From Gracilaria domingensis (taxonomy: Eukaryota; Rhodophyta; Florideophyceae; Gracilariales; Gracilariaceae), in the NCBI GenBank assembly GCA_022539475.1, contig VCMS01000044.1:186001-250000 (forward strand): a stretch of DNA of 64,000 nucleotides, given 5' to 3'. The position numbers and the translations under genes were made by a program. Shown piece after piece: positions 1-11,012 of the stretch (positions are counted from its first letter, which is position 1; every line of letters starts with the position of its first letter). Under the pieces are notes generated by a model. It saw only the letters and a list, made by a program, of their open reading frames with translations, was not told the origin of the DNA and made no database searches.

Positions 1-2368
1 ATATTTCTTCCATCTTCTGTGAAGGAATACCGTGCCCATTGGCCTTCTCCGCCTTCTTTGCCTTCTTTGCGGCCTCCACGTCAGCGGGAGATAGTGTAAA
101 CTTGATTGCATCTGTGGAAGGTTTTGTTCGAAGGTAGTACAAGCCAGTCTTCAAACCAGCTTTCCAACCGTAGAAATGCATTGAGCTCAACTTTCCAATG
201 TTAGGAGCGGCGATATGAATGTTCATACTCTGAGATTGATCAATGTATGCTCCACGGTCTGCAGCAAGATCAATAATACGTCGCTGACTGATCTCCCATA
301 CAGTCTTGTATAGCTCTTTGATTTCGCGCGGTATCTCATGAATGTGTTGTACTGAGCCGTTCGCAGCAACAATCCGGTTCTTCATGGCAGCGTTCCACAA
401 ACCAAGCTTCTGAAGGTCCTTCACCAAGTGCGTGTTGACGATGCAGAATTCACCAGACAAAACACGGCGTGTGTACAAGTTCGAAGTGTAAGGCTCAAAA
501 CACTCATTATTGCCGAGGATCTGAGAAGTCGATGCGGTTGGCATCGGCGCAACAAGCAGGGAGTTACGTACACCATGCATCAAAACTTTCTTTCGCAGTT
601 CGGTCCAATCCCAACGACCAGACGTAGGTTGCACATCCCACATGTCAAATTGGAACACACCCTTCGATATAGGAGATCCTTCATAAGTTTCATATGTACC
701 GACGTCAGCAGCGATCTCACAGCTGGTTTCAACAGCGCTGAAGTAAAGCGTCTCAAAAATTTCCTTGTTAAGTTCACGAGCCTCTTCACTTTCAAACGGC
801 ATGCGCATGAGAATAAAGGCATCCGCAAGCCCCTGAACGCCGATTCCAATAGGCCGATGACGAAGATTAGAATTGCGGGCTTCTTCCACTGGGTAGAAAT
901 TGATGTCAATGATCTTATTTAAGTTCTTCGTTACCATCTTAGTGACGCGGCGTAGAGCATCATGATCATAATACGGTTTCCCGCCGTCCTCTGGAACTAC
1001 AACGAATTTGTTCAAAGCAATCGATGCCAAGTTGCAAACCGCAACCTCATCAGGGGCAGTGTACTCAATGATCTCCGTGCAAAGGTTCGAAGAACGAATT
1101 GTGCCAAGATTCTGTTGGTTGCTCTTCTGGTTGCAGGCATCCTTGTATAACATGTATGGAGTGCCAGTTTCTATCTGAGCTTCAAGGATTGCAAACCAAA
1201 CCTTACGGGCTGGGAGAACATCTCTGGCACGACCTTCCTTCTCGTATCGCTCGTAGAGTTCATCGAACGTTTCTCCGAACACGTCTGCAAGACCGGGAGA
1301 TTCATTAGGACAGAAAAGGCTCCACATTTCATCCTTCTCTACTCTTCTCATGAAGAGATCACTGACCCACAGACCGTAGAACAAATCGCGTGCTCTCTGT
1401 TCTTCCTTGCCGTGATTCTTGCGAAGATCCAAGAAATCCATGATGTCCGCATGCCATGGTTCTAAGTAAATGGCGAAGGCACCCTTTCGCTTTCCTCCTC
1501 CCTGGTCCACATACCTGGCGGTGTCATTAAAGACACGAAGCATCGGTACAATTCCATTAGAAGTGCCGTTCGTACCTCTGATGTAGGACCTGGTCGCTCG
1601 TATGTTATGTATCGAAAGACCAATCCCTCCCGCGGACTTGGAGATCACGGCGCATCTCTTCAGCGTGTCATAAATACCCTCAATTGAGTCCTCAGTCATA
1701 GTCAGCAAAAAACAAGATGACAGCTGCGGACGACAGGTGCCAGCATTGAACAGCGTTGGCGAAGCATGAGTGAAGTATTTGTTGGACAAAGCATCATATG
1801 TTTCCAAGACTGCATCCAGGTCCCCAACGTGAATTCCAACCGCAACTCGCATAAGCATGTGCTGCGGGCGTTCAACAATTTTTCGGTTAATGCGAAGCAA
1901 ATAAGATCTCTCCAAAGTCTTGAATGCGAAGTAGTCGTAGGAAAAATCTCTATCGTAGATAATTGCATCGTCCAATGTATCACGGTTCTCCATAACAAAC
2001 TCATAAACTTTTTGATCAATTAGAGGAGCCGGAGTATTGGTAAGGGGCAGCTTGTAAGTATAGAGCTTCTCAATGGTCTCCGAAAAGCTCTTCACCGTAT
2101 TCTTGTGCAAGTTGGAAACAGCAATGCGCGAAGCCAGAAGTGAATAGTCGTGATGCTTCGTTGACATATATGCAGCAGTCTCTGCGGCCAGGTCGTCGAG
2201 CTCCGAAGTGGTGACTCCATCGTATACACCCGTGCAAACCTTCTGAGCAACTTCAGTTACGTCGACGATTGGGTCCAGGCCGTATGCCAGTTTCTTAATT
2301 CGAGCAGTGATCTTGTCGAACTTGACAGGCTGACGCCTACCATCGCGTTTAACAACCTGGCGTTCCAT
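1..2368 (-). CDS. RNR1: Ribonucleoside-diphosphate reductase large subunit (partial, runs off left edge)
   Basis: Large (R1) subunit of class I ribonucleotide reductase, which reduces ribonucleoside diphosphates to deoxyribonucleotides in the cytosol. The frame opens with ATG at 2368 and leaves the window without a stop, giving about 789 residues and no intron. Landmarks in order: an ATP-cone start ([16 protein letters not shown]), the SSCFLL block with an active-site cysteine near residue 218, [19 protein letters not shown] near 290, and NLCTE near 428 carrying the radical-site cysteine and glutamate. The visible end is a Lys/Ala-rich linker, so only the short redox-cysteine tail should be missing. 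In-frame codons just upstream of the ATG lead back to a CAG, so a small 5' exon cannot be excluded. It is divergent from TSR1. The family assignment is secure. Confidence 0.97.
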   Translation of the reverse strand, partial: MERQVVKRDGRRQPVKFDKITARIKKLAYGLDPIVDVTEVAQKVCTGVYDGVTTSELDDLAAETAAYMSTKHHDYSLLASRIAVSNLHKNTVKSFSETIEKLYTYKLPLTNTPAPLIDQKVYEFVMENRDTLDDAIIYDRDFSYDYFAFKTLERSYLLRINRKIVERPQHMLMRVAVGIHVGDLDAVLETYDALSNKYFTHASPTLFNAGTCRPQLSSCFLLTMTEDSIEGIYDTLKRCAVISKSAGGIGLSIHNIRATRSYIRGTNGTSNGIVPMLRVFNDTARYVDQGGGKRKGAFAIYLEPWHADIMDFLDLRKNHGKEEQRARDLFYGLWVSDLFMRRVEKDEMWSLFCPNESPGLADVFGETFDELYERYEKEGRARDVLPARKVWFAILEAQIETGTPYMLYKDACNQKSNQQNLGTIRSSNLCTEIIEYTAPDEVAVCNLASIALNKFVVVPEDGGKPYYDHDALRRVTKMVTKNLNKIIDINFYPVEEARNSNLRHRPIGIGVQGLADAFILMRMPFESEEARELNKEIFETLYFSAVETSCEIAADVGTYETYEGSPISKGVFQFDMWDVQPTSGRWDWTELRKKVLMHGVRNSLLVAPMPTASTSQILGNNECFEPYTSNLYTRRVLSGEFCIVNTHLVKDLQKLGLWNAAMKNRIVAANGSVQHIHEIPREIKELYKTVWEISQRRIIDLAADRGAYIDQSQSMNIHIAAPNIGKLSSMHFYGWKAGLKTGLYYLRTKPSTDAIKFTLSPADVEAAKKAKKAEKANGHGIPSQKMEEI

Positions 2369-2910
2369 TTGGTGCAGGTAGGGCGAGAACGGCAACTGAG
2401 TCTAAACAAGGGAACAGAGCAAGATAGAGAAGCAAGACGTGAGTTGAAGTTATCAGTTCTGGCTACTTGCCAGTAAATAGTGTTGCGACAACTGGTGGTG
2501 AAGTTCGACGGTGCTTCGTTGCGGGGAACGATACCGCTTGACTGAGCTTTTAAGGCCAGGACTCCACACGGAGCATTGGCGCAACGTTTGGTCAAGGCGC
2601 TCTTGCACTTGCGGTTTCGGTTCGCGCGCCAAAGTTCGCGGGAAATCACGTGGACATTGGAATTGCGTTGTTAGGAATTGAATTCGGAATGTCTAAATTA
2701 TTATTGCTGTACAGGCATTTGCCTTGTCAAACATCATACCCCTACTTCGTCGTCGTCGATAGCACTAATAAGATAGAATGGGCGTGCAAACAATCTGGAG
2801 GACATATCTAAAACTATCTATGCGTCCTTTGGTCTGCCTAGGAAAACTGAGGAGAGGAAATTGAAATCTTGAATAAGCTCCGGTGGCGTTTTCATCACGA
2901 ATAATTGAGA
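2369..2910. other. Divergent intergenic region between RNR1 and TSR1
   Basis: About 540 bases separate two divergent start codons. No convincing coding frame is seen. It should hold both promoters and possibly a short non-coding or coding first exon of RNR1, since a CAG acceptor-like site lies about 30 bases upstream of the RNR1 ATG. No clear TATA box was found. Confidence 0.5.
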
Positions 2911-5010
2911 ATGGGATCTCGTCGCGCACGACGTGTTCACGGAAGAGTACAGCCCGCCCAAGCACTGAAGAAGAAATATGGAGCCCCTCCGGCTATATCC
3001 AAGCTACAACGCAAAAAGGCACGCAGAATGCAACTCAGAACCGAGATTATTTCCGCCGCCAAAGCCGCAAAGCAGGCAAAAATGTCTCAACCACCGTTAC
3101 TAGTTGGTATTCTATCTGTATGTGGTGCTCAAGATGACCAGATGCGCGCGCTTTGCTCTAAGATTCATTCCACTGAGACGGAGAAATCCGTGCAGCCGTT
3201 TGAAACCTACGTCCTTCCACGAGAGGGAAAAAATCAGAGGCAAGTGCTCATCGCAGCTCTGGATCTCGCTAAGGTTGCCGATGTCATGCTGCTGGTCTTT
3301 TCGGGACGCGACGATATGGATATGGAGAGCATTGAATTACTAAGGGCAATGAGATCCCAAGGCATGCCTTCGATGCACATACTTGCTCTCGGTGACGGTG
3401 CGGACGACCCTGCGCTACGTAAATTGCGAGGCCGCCAGTTAGCGGCTGAAAGTCTAGGTGAAGATCATACTCTGAGGCCGATTCAGTTCTCTCTTGCGAC
3501 GTCAGGCGAGGACGAAACAAAAAATAAGAGCGCCTTGCGTCGGCTTTTTGCGAAGCCGCCTAGAGCTGTAAGTTGGCGCTCGCGATATGGATACATGAGA
3601 GTCGAATCGGCTCTAACGGATGAGACTTCTGAAGGTACTAGTGGCAATCTAACCCTATGTGGCTGGATACGCGGACGCGGTATGTCAGCGGACGAATTGG
3701 TTCACGTTACTGGATTTGGCTCTTACGCCGTCAACAAAATCGTAGAATGCAACAATGGTGCGATTCTTAGCGAACGAAATGAAACGGAAGCCGAGCCAGT
3801 CGAGAGTGTCGGCGAGGTGGACGAAATGATGGGTGAGCAAACTTGGCCTCCCGAAATGGCAGATGAGGATGTAGAAGATGAGGACGAAACGGAAAAATTA
3901 GCCAAAGACTATGATCAAACATTGGAGGCCGAAGAGCGCGCTGAAAACGAACGCGAACAAGAAGAATTCATGGTCGATGAAGCAGAAGGTGATGAACTCA
4001 GCCAAATGGACGATGAAAAGATGTCTGTTGACGAAGAGGAGATTAAACGACTTCGTGAGGCAGCCAAAACCGATTCCGAATTCCCAGATGAAGTTGATGT
4101 GCCCATCGATCAGGCAGCACGCGTACGTTTTGCTAGATACAGGGGTCTCAAATCACTGCGCACTGGTGAATGGGACCCGAAAGAACAGCTTCCACAAGAA
4201 TATGCCAGTCTGTTTCAATTCCGCAATCTTGCTGCTACGAAGAAGAAAATATTGGAACGTGCTAAGCAAGACGGTCAGATGGCAGCATCGGAAAATGGAC
4301 GTTCTGCCTTTGCACTGTCCGGCAAGAAAGCATATGTCGAATTGAGGGCGGTACCGAAAGACATTCAACGGAGCATTGCTTCCTTGCTGAAGTCCAATCA
4401 GACGCCGATTGTAGCCTCTGGGATGCTGCGACATGAAAACAGAAGAAGCGTTGTACACTTCGGTGTCCAGCGCGTCGATGACGAGGAAGATGCCCCTATT
4501 ATCAAAGCAAAAACTCACTTAGAAATGCATTGCGGGTTTGCAAGATTCGAAGGGCGCCCGATGTTTTCAGAAAACAATCCCAACTCTGATAAGCATAAGA
4601 TGGAACGGTACTTGAAGCATGGGAGATATACAGTGGTTTCATTCTATGGACCGGCGATCTATGCACCAGCACCTGCGCTGCTCTGTCATCGAAATGGTTC
4701 AGTTATTGCCGCCGGAAGCGCACTTGGAGCCGATGTAGATAGGATCATTTTGAAGAGAATCATTCTTACTGGATACCCTTTCAAGACCCAGAAACGGAGA
4801 TCCGTTGTACGGTTTATGTTCTTCAATGCTGATGATGTGCGGTGGTTTAAACCTGTAGAACTTTGGACAAAATTGGGAAGATCTGGTCACATTTTAGAGC
4901 CCGTTGGAACTCATGGTCATATGAAGTGCGTCTTTGATAACGTCGTGTTACACCATGATACGATATGTATGACATTGTACAAGCGAGTGTATCCAAAGCT
5001 TATAGAATGA
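2911..5010 (+). CDS. TSR1: Pre-rRNA-processing protein TSR1
   Basis: Homologue of Tsr1, a Bms1-related inactive GTPase-like factor that binds the pre-40S subunit during late small-subunit maturation in the nucleolus and cytoplasm. The ATG at 2911 (MGSRRARRVHGRVQP) gives 699 residues. Family hallmarks: DLAKVADVMLLVFSG in the G-like domain, an acidic middle segment (about residues 295-395), then PDEVDVPIDQAARVRFARYRGLKSLRTGEWDPKE, broken here only by citation, followed by LPQEYASLFQF, HCGFARFEGRPMF, FKPVELWTKLGR and GTHGHMKC near the end. The order matches human TSR1 throughout. No intron is evident. It is convergent with the next gene, the stops being only nine bases apart, so the 3' UTRs must overlap. 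Confidence 0.96.
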   Translation: MGSRRARRVHGRVQPAQALKKKYGAPPAISKLQRKKARRMQLRTEIISAAKAAKQAKMSQPPLLVGILSVCGAQDDQMRALCSKIHSTETEKSVQPFETYVLPREGKNQRQVLIAALDLAKVADVMLLVFSGRDDMDMESIELLRAMRSQGMPSMHILALGDGADDPALRKLRGRQLAAESLGEDHTLRPIQFSLATSGEDETKNKSALRRLFAKPPRAVSWRSRYGYMRVESALTDETSEGTSGNLTLCGWIRGRGMSADELVHVTGFGSYAVNKIVECNNGAILSERNETEAEPVESVGEVDEMMGEQTWPPEMADEDVEDEDETEKLAKDYDQTLEAEERAENEREQEEFMVDEAEGDELSQMDDEKMSVDEEEIKRLREAAKTDSEFPDEVDVPIDQAARVRFARYRGLKSLRTGEWDPKEQLPQEYASLFQFRNLAATKKKILERAKQDGQMAASENGRSAFALSGKKAYVELRAVPKDIQRSIASLLKSNQTPIVASGMLRHENRRSVVHFGVQRVDDEEDAPIIKAKTHLEMHCGFARFEGRPMFSENNPNSDKHKMERYLKHGRYTVVSFYGPAIYAPAPALLCHRNGSVIAAGSALGADVDRIILKRIILTGYPFKTQKRRSVVRFMFFNADDVRWFKPVELWTKLGRSGHILEPVGTHGHMKCVFDNVVLHHDTICMTLYKRVYPKLIE

Positions 5011-5019
5011 GACAGTTTG

Positions 5020-5724
5020 TTATAAATAGATTTTGAAGGATGGTTCCGTTACTTTATATCGACGAGGCTTTTTGTCGAGCTGCCATCTGCCTTGCTGCTT
5101 AACGAATAGGATATTGCCATCGACGTCAGGAGCATAACCTGTTTGAAGGTTGCTCAGATCTATGATAGTGTCCGCCATGTCAGACAGAGTGGCGATCTGA
5201 TGGTCTACTCCACACTGAACCGGAGCGGATAGGATGACGGAAAGCGTCCCACCCATGCATGTGAGACTCTTTATAAACGGAACGATATCGACAGAAAAGA
5301 CCGTTTGTAAGGCATGAATACACTCGACGACGAGCACTTGGGAACTATTTTCACTCACGGAGGCGGAAACGAAACGCAAAAATTTCTTGGTGGCATCAGA
5401 TTTGGATTGCATCTCATGTACATCTTCGAAAACATTGTAGGGATCACACGGTGTGCAATGTGAAAAAGCAACTTGCGAGGAACGCGTCAGAAATGGAAAG
5501 CGACAAAGCTCTGAGTTGGAGGGAATCTGAGCTCTGGAGTTCGTCGTAAGAAACAGAATTTTGGAGCGAGGAAGATGCTTTGATTGGGCCAGCGCGCGTA
5601 CAATATGATGGAGTAGAGGCAAGGCGTCAGCTGCATCCGTTGAATCCCGTATTACAGTAAGGTTGGCGTAGTCTTGAGTCACTGGCCGGTGAAGGAGATC
5701 CGGTATGGTTTTGTTCACGTCCAT
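5020..5724 (-). CDS. Probable Elongator complex subunit 5 (Elp5-like)
   Basis: Protein of 234 residues from ATG at 5724. It reads as a RecA-like fold without a Walker A motif: an early strand LTVIRDSTDAADALPLLHH, central hydrophobic strands (VLVVECIHALQTVF, GGTLSVILSAPV) and a C-terminal basic hairpin ending in KPRRYKVTEPSFKIYL. This order, and the terminal arginine-rich beta segment, resemble Elp5 of the Elp4-5-6 ring that supports Elongator in wobble-uridine modification of tRNA. The family diverges quickly in sequence, so the match is suggestive only; Elp6 or another ATP-less RecA-like protein is the main alternative. It is convergent with TSR1. Confidence 0.42.
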   Translation of the reverse strand: MDVNKTIPDLLHRPVTQDYANLTVIRDSTDAADALPLLHHIVRALAQSKHLPRSKILFLTTNSRAQIPSNSELCRFPFLTRSSQVAFSHCTPCDPYNVFEDVHEMQSKSDATKKFLRFVSASVSENSSQVLVVECIHALQTVFSVDIVPFIKSLTCMGGTLSVILSAPVQCGVDHQIATLSDMADTIIDLSNLQTGYAPDVDGNILFVKQQGRWQLDKKPRRYKVTEPSFKIYL

Positions 5725-5901
5725 GGCGTTCAACTTGGTCGGTTGTAAACTGAAGGCTAGTTAATTGCAGCGCTCGAACTACAGGCCCACGAGCTGTGTC
5801 TGCGCGTCGTACACCTCCGTCTAGAAGATGATGGATTGCTCTTGTTCTATTACGAGAATCTAATTTAATATTTCCCAGTTCCCATTTTCTGATATCGAAA
5901 G

Positions 5902-5975
5902 GCTCTCGTAGCTCAGTTGGTTAGAGCGCTAGCCTCACATGCTAGAGGTCCCGAGTTCGAACCTCGGCGAGAGTA
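5902..5975 (+). tRNA. tRNA-Val (anticodon CAC)
   Basis: A full cloverleaf of 74 nt. The acceptor stem pairs GCTCTCG with CGAGAGT, including a G-U first pair. The D arm is TAGCTCAGTTGGTTAGAGC and fits an internal A box. The anticodon stem CTAGC/GCTAG encloses the loop CTCACAT, giving anticodon CAC, which reads the valine codon GUG. The T arm CCGAG-TTCGAAC-CTCGG contains a perfect B box. No intron and no encoded CCA. A TTTT run follows ten bases later. Confidence 0.96.
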
Positions 5976-5984
5976 CAAATTTCA

Positions 5985-5988
5985 TTTT
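5985..5988 (+). terminator. RNA polymerase III terminator of tRNA-Val
   Basis: A TTTT run ten bases past the discriminator base of tRNA-Val, the usual stop signal for RNA polymerase III on the non-template strand. Confidence 0.7.
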
Positions 5989-6278
5989 GCGAATACTTTT
6001 GTGTGGTGCTGCCTCTTGCTCCAGATCTACGTACAGGGTCCGGCGAAGGCATCCAACAGACTTTGCAAGTGCGTGTCCACCGTTGTACGGCTTCGCTATT
6101 GTAGCTAGCTGGACTGTCTACTAGGGATAAGGCTAGGCTTCTATCCTTCGCAGTTGGTACAGTAGCAGACAAATTCTTGATCTATTGGCAATCCTCCTCT
6201 CCTTCACTCCCTCGCCCCTTGCACCTCCCTTCCCTCCTTGTTGGGCGAAGACGTTCGTTGCTTTGTGGGAGGACCATA

Positions 6279-6791
6279 ATGTCTCGACAACTAACACAGC
6301 CACCAGTTGCATCGCGTCAACCTGCTGCCTCACAGGCTGTACAACCACGACATCATTCACAGGCCGCTGCAATTCTCCGCGCTATTGGTGACCTCAAGAA
6401 AGCCATTGACGACTTCCTCAACAAAATGTAAGAACGCTCCCAGAAGTATATCCAAATACCATTGCGGTGACTAACAAGTCGTCCATCGATTTTCTCTGCC
6501 AGTGAAAACGCTCTCTACGTTCCATATGACGCCGGTCGTGCACGAAAGGATTTCGATACCCTAAGCACTATGCTACTCAATCTCGAAAAGATCATAGAAG
6601 AGCGAGACATTCTTCATATGCGTGATCGAGATTACATAGGACCCGGAAAACCAAATGGTTCCACAATCGAAGAACTTCTTGACAGGGCCGTCAAACAGAA
6701 GAACACCGTGGATGCTGAATTTCACAAGCTCACATCAGCCGCTGCTGCCGCTGCCAACGCAGCTGCTGCTGCCTCTCGCTGGCGTGCATAA
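6279..6791 (+). CDS. Unidentified 145-aa protein, one intron
   Basis: Two exons, 6279-6427 and 6503-6791, are separated by a 75-nt intron with GTAAGA at its start, a GACTAAC branch-like motif and CTCTGCCAG at its end. The joined frame gives 145 residues. The first part is Gln/Ala/Pro-rich; the middle (about residues 33-120) is heptad-like and probably helical, with segments such as AILRAIGDLKKAIDDFLNKI and LLNLEKIIEERDIL; the end is an Ala run (SAAAAAANAAAAA). Size and helical character would suit a small Mediator-type or other complex subunit, but no family is recognised with confidence. Exon joining restores an open frame, which supports the model. Confidence 0.6.
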
Positions 6792-7077
6792 CCGCTACAA
6801 AGACCGCTTTTAGTGACGTTTATGGCATCGTTTTCTAGTCCGTTTTGGATCGCACCAGAAGTATACATATACGAGTATTTCCTCTAATCGCAGCGAGTTA
6901 CTCAAGCGCCTGGCAAAGCTCAAACTTCCCTTTCTCACCGCAGTTTTCAGGAGCCGAGAGGTAGTAAGAGTGGAGATTCGCCCTCGACACACCGACGACT
7001 TTGATTCCTCTATTCTACTTTTATAGGTTTCATAATTCGGAGCATCAAGCAAAAGAGTCACCTATCATACGTGAAGC

Positions 7078-7830
7078 ATGCATCCTAATTCTCGAGGCAG
7101 GCATGCAGGCAAGTCAGTTTACGGATACGCTTGTCTGTCCCCGCAACTCTCAGAGGTGCTTCATGCAACTTGTCGATTGGCTAATTCAAACAGTAACGCA
7201 ATGTTATTTTTATCACGTTCGATTATGTCTATGTACGACAAAGTGTGTGAGATTTGCAGGGATTCTGGGTTCGTTCCTGGGGATGTCCAAGATGTCTTGA
7301 AAGATATTGCGGGAATCAACTCCATAACTCCATTGAACCCGAGCCCGCAACAAAAAGAGCGTGTTGGCTTTCTTGAGAGGTTCTGCGATGAGAGCAACAT
7401 CCCTGAGGACCCATTGCCGATGTCTGTGTGGGGGCGTGAAGTATATGACGAGGATGTTCGAATGGTTGACGCAATCGAATTGAACCGTGGTATTGAACAA
7501 AGACTTACCCCAGTGGACGCCATAGTAGACCTGAAGAATGCTGATGAACTTGGTATTAGATTTAGCGGTGATCACAAAAAAGAACTTGGCGTGAAGCTTG
7601 GTCTCTCCATTCGCGATGAGCGTACTCCCAGTAATCCGCATGCGCTATTTTGTGAGCTGCCGGGAGACATAGTGGGCGATCAAATTGAAGTGTACTCTGT
7701 TCCTGATCAGGAATGGAGAAGTGCGATCGTGTCATGCAAATTGCCCGATGGGAGACATGTACTCATCTTCTTTGATGGCATTGTTGAGCGGGTGATGCTC
7801 CGTGAGAGACTTTGGCGCCCAGGTGCCTGA
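7078..7830 (+). CDS. Unidentified protein with C-terminal Tudor/SH3-like segment
   Basis: An ATG at 7078 opens 250 codons. The C-terminal 60 residues look like a small beta-barrel of the Tudor, Agenet or PWWP kind: GDQIEVYSVPDQEWRSAIV, then SCKLPDGRHVLIFFDGI and VERVMLRERLWRPG, the usual alternation of a width-sensing strand, a charged turn and a return strand. The middle part is acidic and mixed. The 5' end is uncertain: an acceptor-like TTTTATAG sits at about 7027, and a GTCAGT...CAAACAG pair inside the first 40 codons could be a small intron, so the N terminus may differ. No family is recognised. Confidence 0.5.
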   Translation: MHPNSRGRHAGKSVYGYACLSPQLSEVLHATCRLANSNSNAMLFLSRSIMSMYDKVCEICRDSGFVPGDVQDVLKDIAGINSITPLNPSPQQKERVGFLERFCDESNIPEDPLPMSVWGREVYDEDVRMVDAIELNRGIEQRLTPVDAIVDLKNADELGIRFSGDHKKELGVKLGLSIRDERTPSNPHALFCELPGDIVGDQIEVYSVPDQEWRSAIVSCKLPDGRHVLIFFDGIVERVMLRERLWRPGA

Positions 7831-9306
7831 TCTTTTCTGCCTGACGTACAAAGGCACAGTCTGTTTGCAGACTAAAGGAGCATTGTCCAGAGCTTTGACA
7901 GCGCTTTGGCAGAACTTGGAAGAGACTCCCGGTTTCATGACTGCCAAAATATGGGAGTTTAGTATGATCACACGTGCTTTCTGATAGCACCATATCGTTG
8001 TTGCGGATATCCGTTTCCAATTCCCAATCTACGAGGGGATATTCCTTGTTATGTTTTCTGTCCTTACGGAAAGCCACAAAGTGAACTTTAGACTCGTATT
8101 CAGGTGGTGTGGTTGACTTGGATCCAAGAAAGATCGATCAAAGAGAAATGAGTTTATCTTCGAAATTCCTTTGGAGGTCAAAAAGAAATCGCTCTCAAAG
8201 GCAATAGATACGCCGATTTCTGGTTTCACGAGACTTTTTCAGCGGAAACTTAGAACTGAATCCTTATATCCAGTCTTTCATCCTTTCGTAGAACAAAGAT
8301 AGTCGATTCCAGGTCGATACGGAGGAATTCAGGGCTCATCGTTATTTTCCCGTGTGTCACGACGTTACGGGTCGTAATGTATTCATGCGTTCACATGTCG
8401 GAATGAAATCGGGGTAGCAGCGCATGCAGTTACTCCCAGAACTGTACCGCGGAAGCTTTTGAGATGGCAAGTCAGTGCTATCGTCATTATCACTTAAGAG
8501 TAGCGAAGACACAACTCGCAAGTGCTTTCGTGATTCGCTTTTATCCTTGTAGCATTACATTGCAATGCAGATCTCATTCAAAGAAGTTCGACAGATTTTT
8601 CTGGATCCGAAAGGGGCTAATGCTACCCACTACGTTCGAAAACTTATCTTCTCATCTCAATGCTAGCGATAACGAGTACGGGCTGAAGAGGAGTGAAAAG
8701 CTGCGGCATATCGGAAATTACTTAATCAAGAGCATTCCACTTATCTCTCGAGGACTTTTCTGTTCGCCCTCGAAGGAAATCATCTTCGGATTCGGATCGA
8801 AATCAAGGATGGATATAGAAGTTGAGAACTGTCAAGAATGAGGGCAACCCTAACTCATTCACTTGCTCCACCCTTTCGTCGTTTCCATCATCATCAGTTG
8901 CAGTCAGTGATCCAGTATGATACCAAGTATCTACTCTTCCTTCCGCCAGCCATCTTCATCACCACCATCACGGTGCGGGTCTAATGCAGATCAAGCTATA
9001 AAAGCTAATGAAGTTCGCCTTTCAACGGATATAGGCGAGTATGGCGTGAACGAAAAGATCTCCGGCCTCGTAGCGATAGTGAGCTTTCGAATTCTATGCA
9101 TGTCCTCTTCCTGTTTCTTCCTAATTACCGCACACGATGTACTACACACCTACTCTTCGTTCCCAGATCGAGAGGGGTTTGTCAAGGACCTCCGACAACC
9201 TGCGACGCCTCTCTCGAGAATTTATTCAGCAACTGAACTAAACGGAATCTTCTTCTATATTTCGGACATCGACCTCTAATTCCTGGGTCGAAGTAGAACG
9301 TTCTTT
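7831..9306. other. Gene-poor stretch
   Basis: No supported gene. Several short open frames exist on both strands, the longest about 125 codons at 8464-8841, but none shows a recognisable domain and part of that frame lies inside a repeat shared with 13.8 kb. The stretch probably consists of old repeat sequence. Confidence 0.5.
8771..8900 (+). repeat. Two-copy dispersed repeat, copy A
   Basis: About 130 bp closely matching 13824-13967 in the same orientation. The shared core includes GAAATCAAGGATGGATATAG, CTGTCAAGAATGAGGGCAAC and CGTCGTTTCCATCATCA. The other copy has an extra stretch of about 12 bases and a few substitutions. Family unknown; it may be a fragment of a longer transposon or a SINE-like unit. 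Confidence 0.8.
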
Positions 9307-10010
9307 CTACAGAAAGTTCTCTCTCGTCAGAAAGGCCAACAACCTTTGCGGATGTTGTCTAATCAATTCTTGGGGACTCAGATCTTGTCGTGCAGATAAG
9401 GGAGGGAGCGTTTCTCGGCGAGAGGCGTTCGTCAGAGGGCATCTCAGGACCATATGGCCTGGGTCCTTTTTGACGTTTGTACCACAACTGCACCGTTCAG
9501 TTTTTCCGTTGATGTACGAAGCAACTGGATGTAGATTCGGAACGTGTCCCGTGAAAAGCTGAGCTAGTAAAACCTCAGCTTTTGGCGCCGCAAATGTGCT
9601 TGTCATGACGTTGCTCGTTTTAGCTGGAAGTAGTTTGTCCCGAAACTTTTTCACGATTTGTGCTTTCACGTCAAGGAGATCTATCTCAATTGCAAGTTAC
9701 CTTTCCAGAGGAATACGAAGACCAGATTTTGCGAGAGCGTCTACACGTTCGTTTCGCAGCACTCCGCAGTGGGCTGGTGTCCACACCACGTAAACAACGC
9801 AACGCATACTAAGCTGATGAAGCTTTTTTGCGATGTGTTGTAAGTGGTATGGTTGCTTTCGCACGTTGCTCTGTAGCGCGAGTACCAGCGATTCGGAGTC
9901 CGTGCAGATGCGTATTACCTCGAAGTCTGGAGGTATTCACTGATAGCAGTGAGCATGGCACTGATTTCTGTCATGTAGGAGCAGACATTAATGCCGGCAG
10001 CAAGCCCGTA
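9307..10010 (-). mobile_element. Decayed LINE 3' end: RNase H domain plus C-terminal zinc knuckle
   Basis: On the minus strand, going from 10010 down, the reading frames give an RNase H start (AGINVCSYMTEISAMLTAI, with the catalytic-type Glu), then ICTDSESLVLAL with the catalytic Asp, then VVWTPAHCGVLRNERVDALA with the His and last Asp of the RNase H active site. After it comes a LINE C-terminal domain: QLFTGHVPNLHPVASYING followed by CSCGTNVKKDPGHMVLRCP, a Cys-His zinc knuckle. The three parts lie in different frames, with shifts near 9930 and 9710, so the copy is dead. The arrangement of RNase H followed by a C.C..H..C knuckle is that of I- and Tad-like non-LTR retrotransposons. Reverse transcriptase is not seen upstream; the copy is truncated. 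Confidence 0.8.
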
Positions 10011-10014
10011 TACA

Positions 10015-10725
10015 TGACTAACTAATTAGTCATCCTCAGTAGTCGATAGTCACCGCCTTTTTGTCCAAGTTAGTCATCATTAGTCATGCTGATTGCGTAT
10101 GGTCCTCCTGTACCTTTAATGCGATTTTAAGCGCAATATGACTCTCCCTTTAGATGCAATAAACCATTCTGAATGCCACGTCCACGTAGTTCAGATCGAA
10201 AATATTCCTTGATAACCTGACACATCTCCATGGTTCCCAGATTTGTTGATTCGGGGGATGACTGCCCATTTTTGACACTGAAACGCAGGACGGTATGAAT
10301 CTGTGATACTTTTGGCGCACATTGTGGGCCATACCGTATATTTGGTGCTGGATCCCTGACCTTTTCTTGGTCCTCTTCGCTTTAGTTGTTGCTGAGTTTG
10401 CTTTTCAATGATAGCAGCTGCAGAAAGAGGCGTTCTTGCTGATGTTGGCTGTGAAAAGTTGATCATGTTTGCGAGCAACGAACGAGAAGACACGGACAAC
10501 CCAGCTTGATCGCGCTTTCCGTTGAGAACTCAATATGGCTCTTCAGGCCCTGTCTTAACAAGCGAGAGTAGTACCTATTTTTTGGGGCTTTGTATTGCAC
10601 GTGGAACACGTGTTCCTGATGTACACGTAATATGACTTAAATGACTATATTGAGCTTTATCCATAAGTTAGTTAGATATGCTAGTTTTATGGAGGTAGTT
10701 AGTCAGTCATAGTTACGGGGGTGGG
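10015..10725 (-). mobile_element. Possible hAT-type DNA transposon relic with BED-finger fragment
   Basis: Between about 10015 and 10725 the two edges carry clustered short AGTCAT/GTTAGTCA motifs in both orientations, as in the subterminal repeats of hAT transposons. On the minus strand around 10200-10400 a broken frame reads STKYTVW, then a Cys pair and, one frame over, SSPESTNLGT, recalling a BED zinc finger (VW..F...C..C....STNL..HL). The frame is interrupted and no transposase core is visible. Weak evidence; kept because two independent hints coincide. Confidence 0.28.
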
Positions 10726-10951
10726 CGGCAGGAGATTTTCCTTGTTTGTACAGTGTGCCGTTTTTCCTCCATATCCTGAAAGCCCTTGGCACCAAAAACG
10801 GAAACTACAGTCCATGAACTCTATTACACAAAAAAGCAAGTAGTCACTAACTGCTTATGAAAGAAGCATACGCACCAGGTCTGCATAAATGCTCTAGCAT
10901 AGAATTCGGAAGGTACAAAAGAATGGCACGCTGCATTCTGAATGCGTCGAG

Positions 10952-10978
10952 TCTTCTTCTTCTTCTTCTTCTTCTTCT
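10952..10978 (+). repeat. TTC trinucleotide microsatellite
   Basis: Nine uninterrupted TCT/TTC units. It lies in a pyrimidine-rich stretch just downstream of the 3' end of the membrane-protein gene encoded on the other strand. Confidence 0.95.
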
Positions 10979-11012
10979 GTTATACACTCATTTCTTGTCT
11001 TCATCCTGTATC

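Noticed and set aside
8464-8841. 125-codon open frame
   Set aside because: Part of it lies in the dispersed repeat shared with 13.8 kb; no domain, no neighbours that support it.
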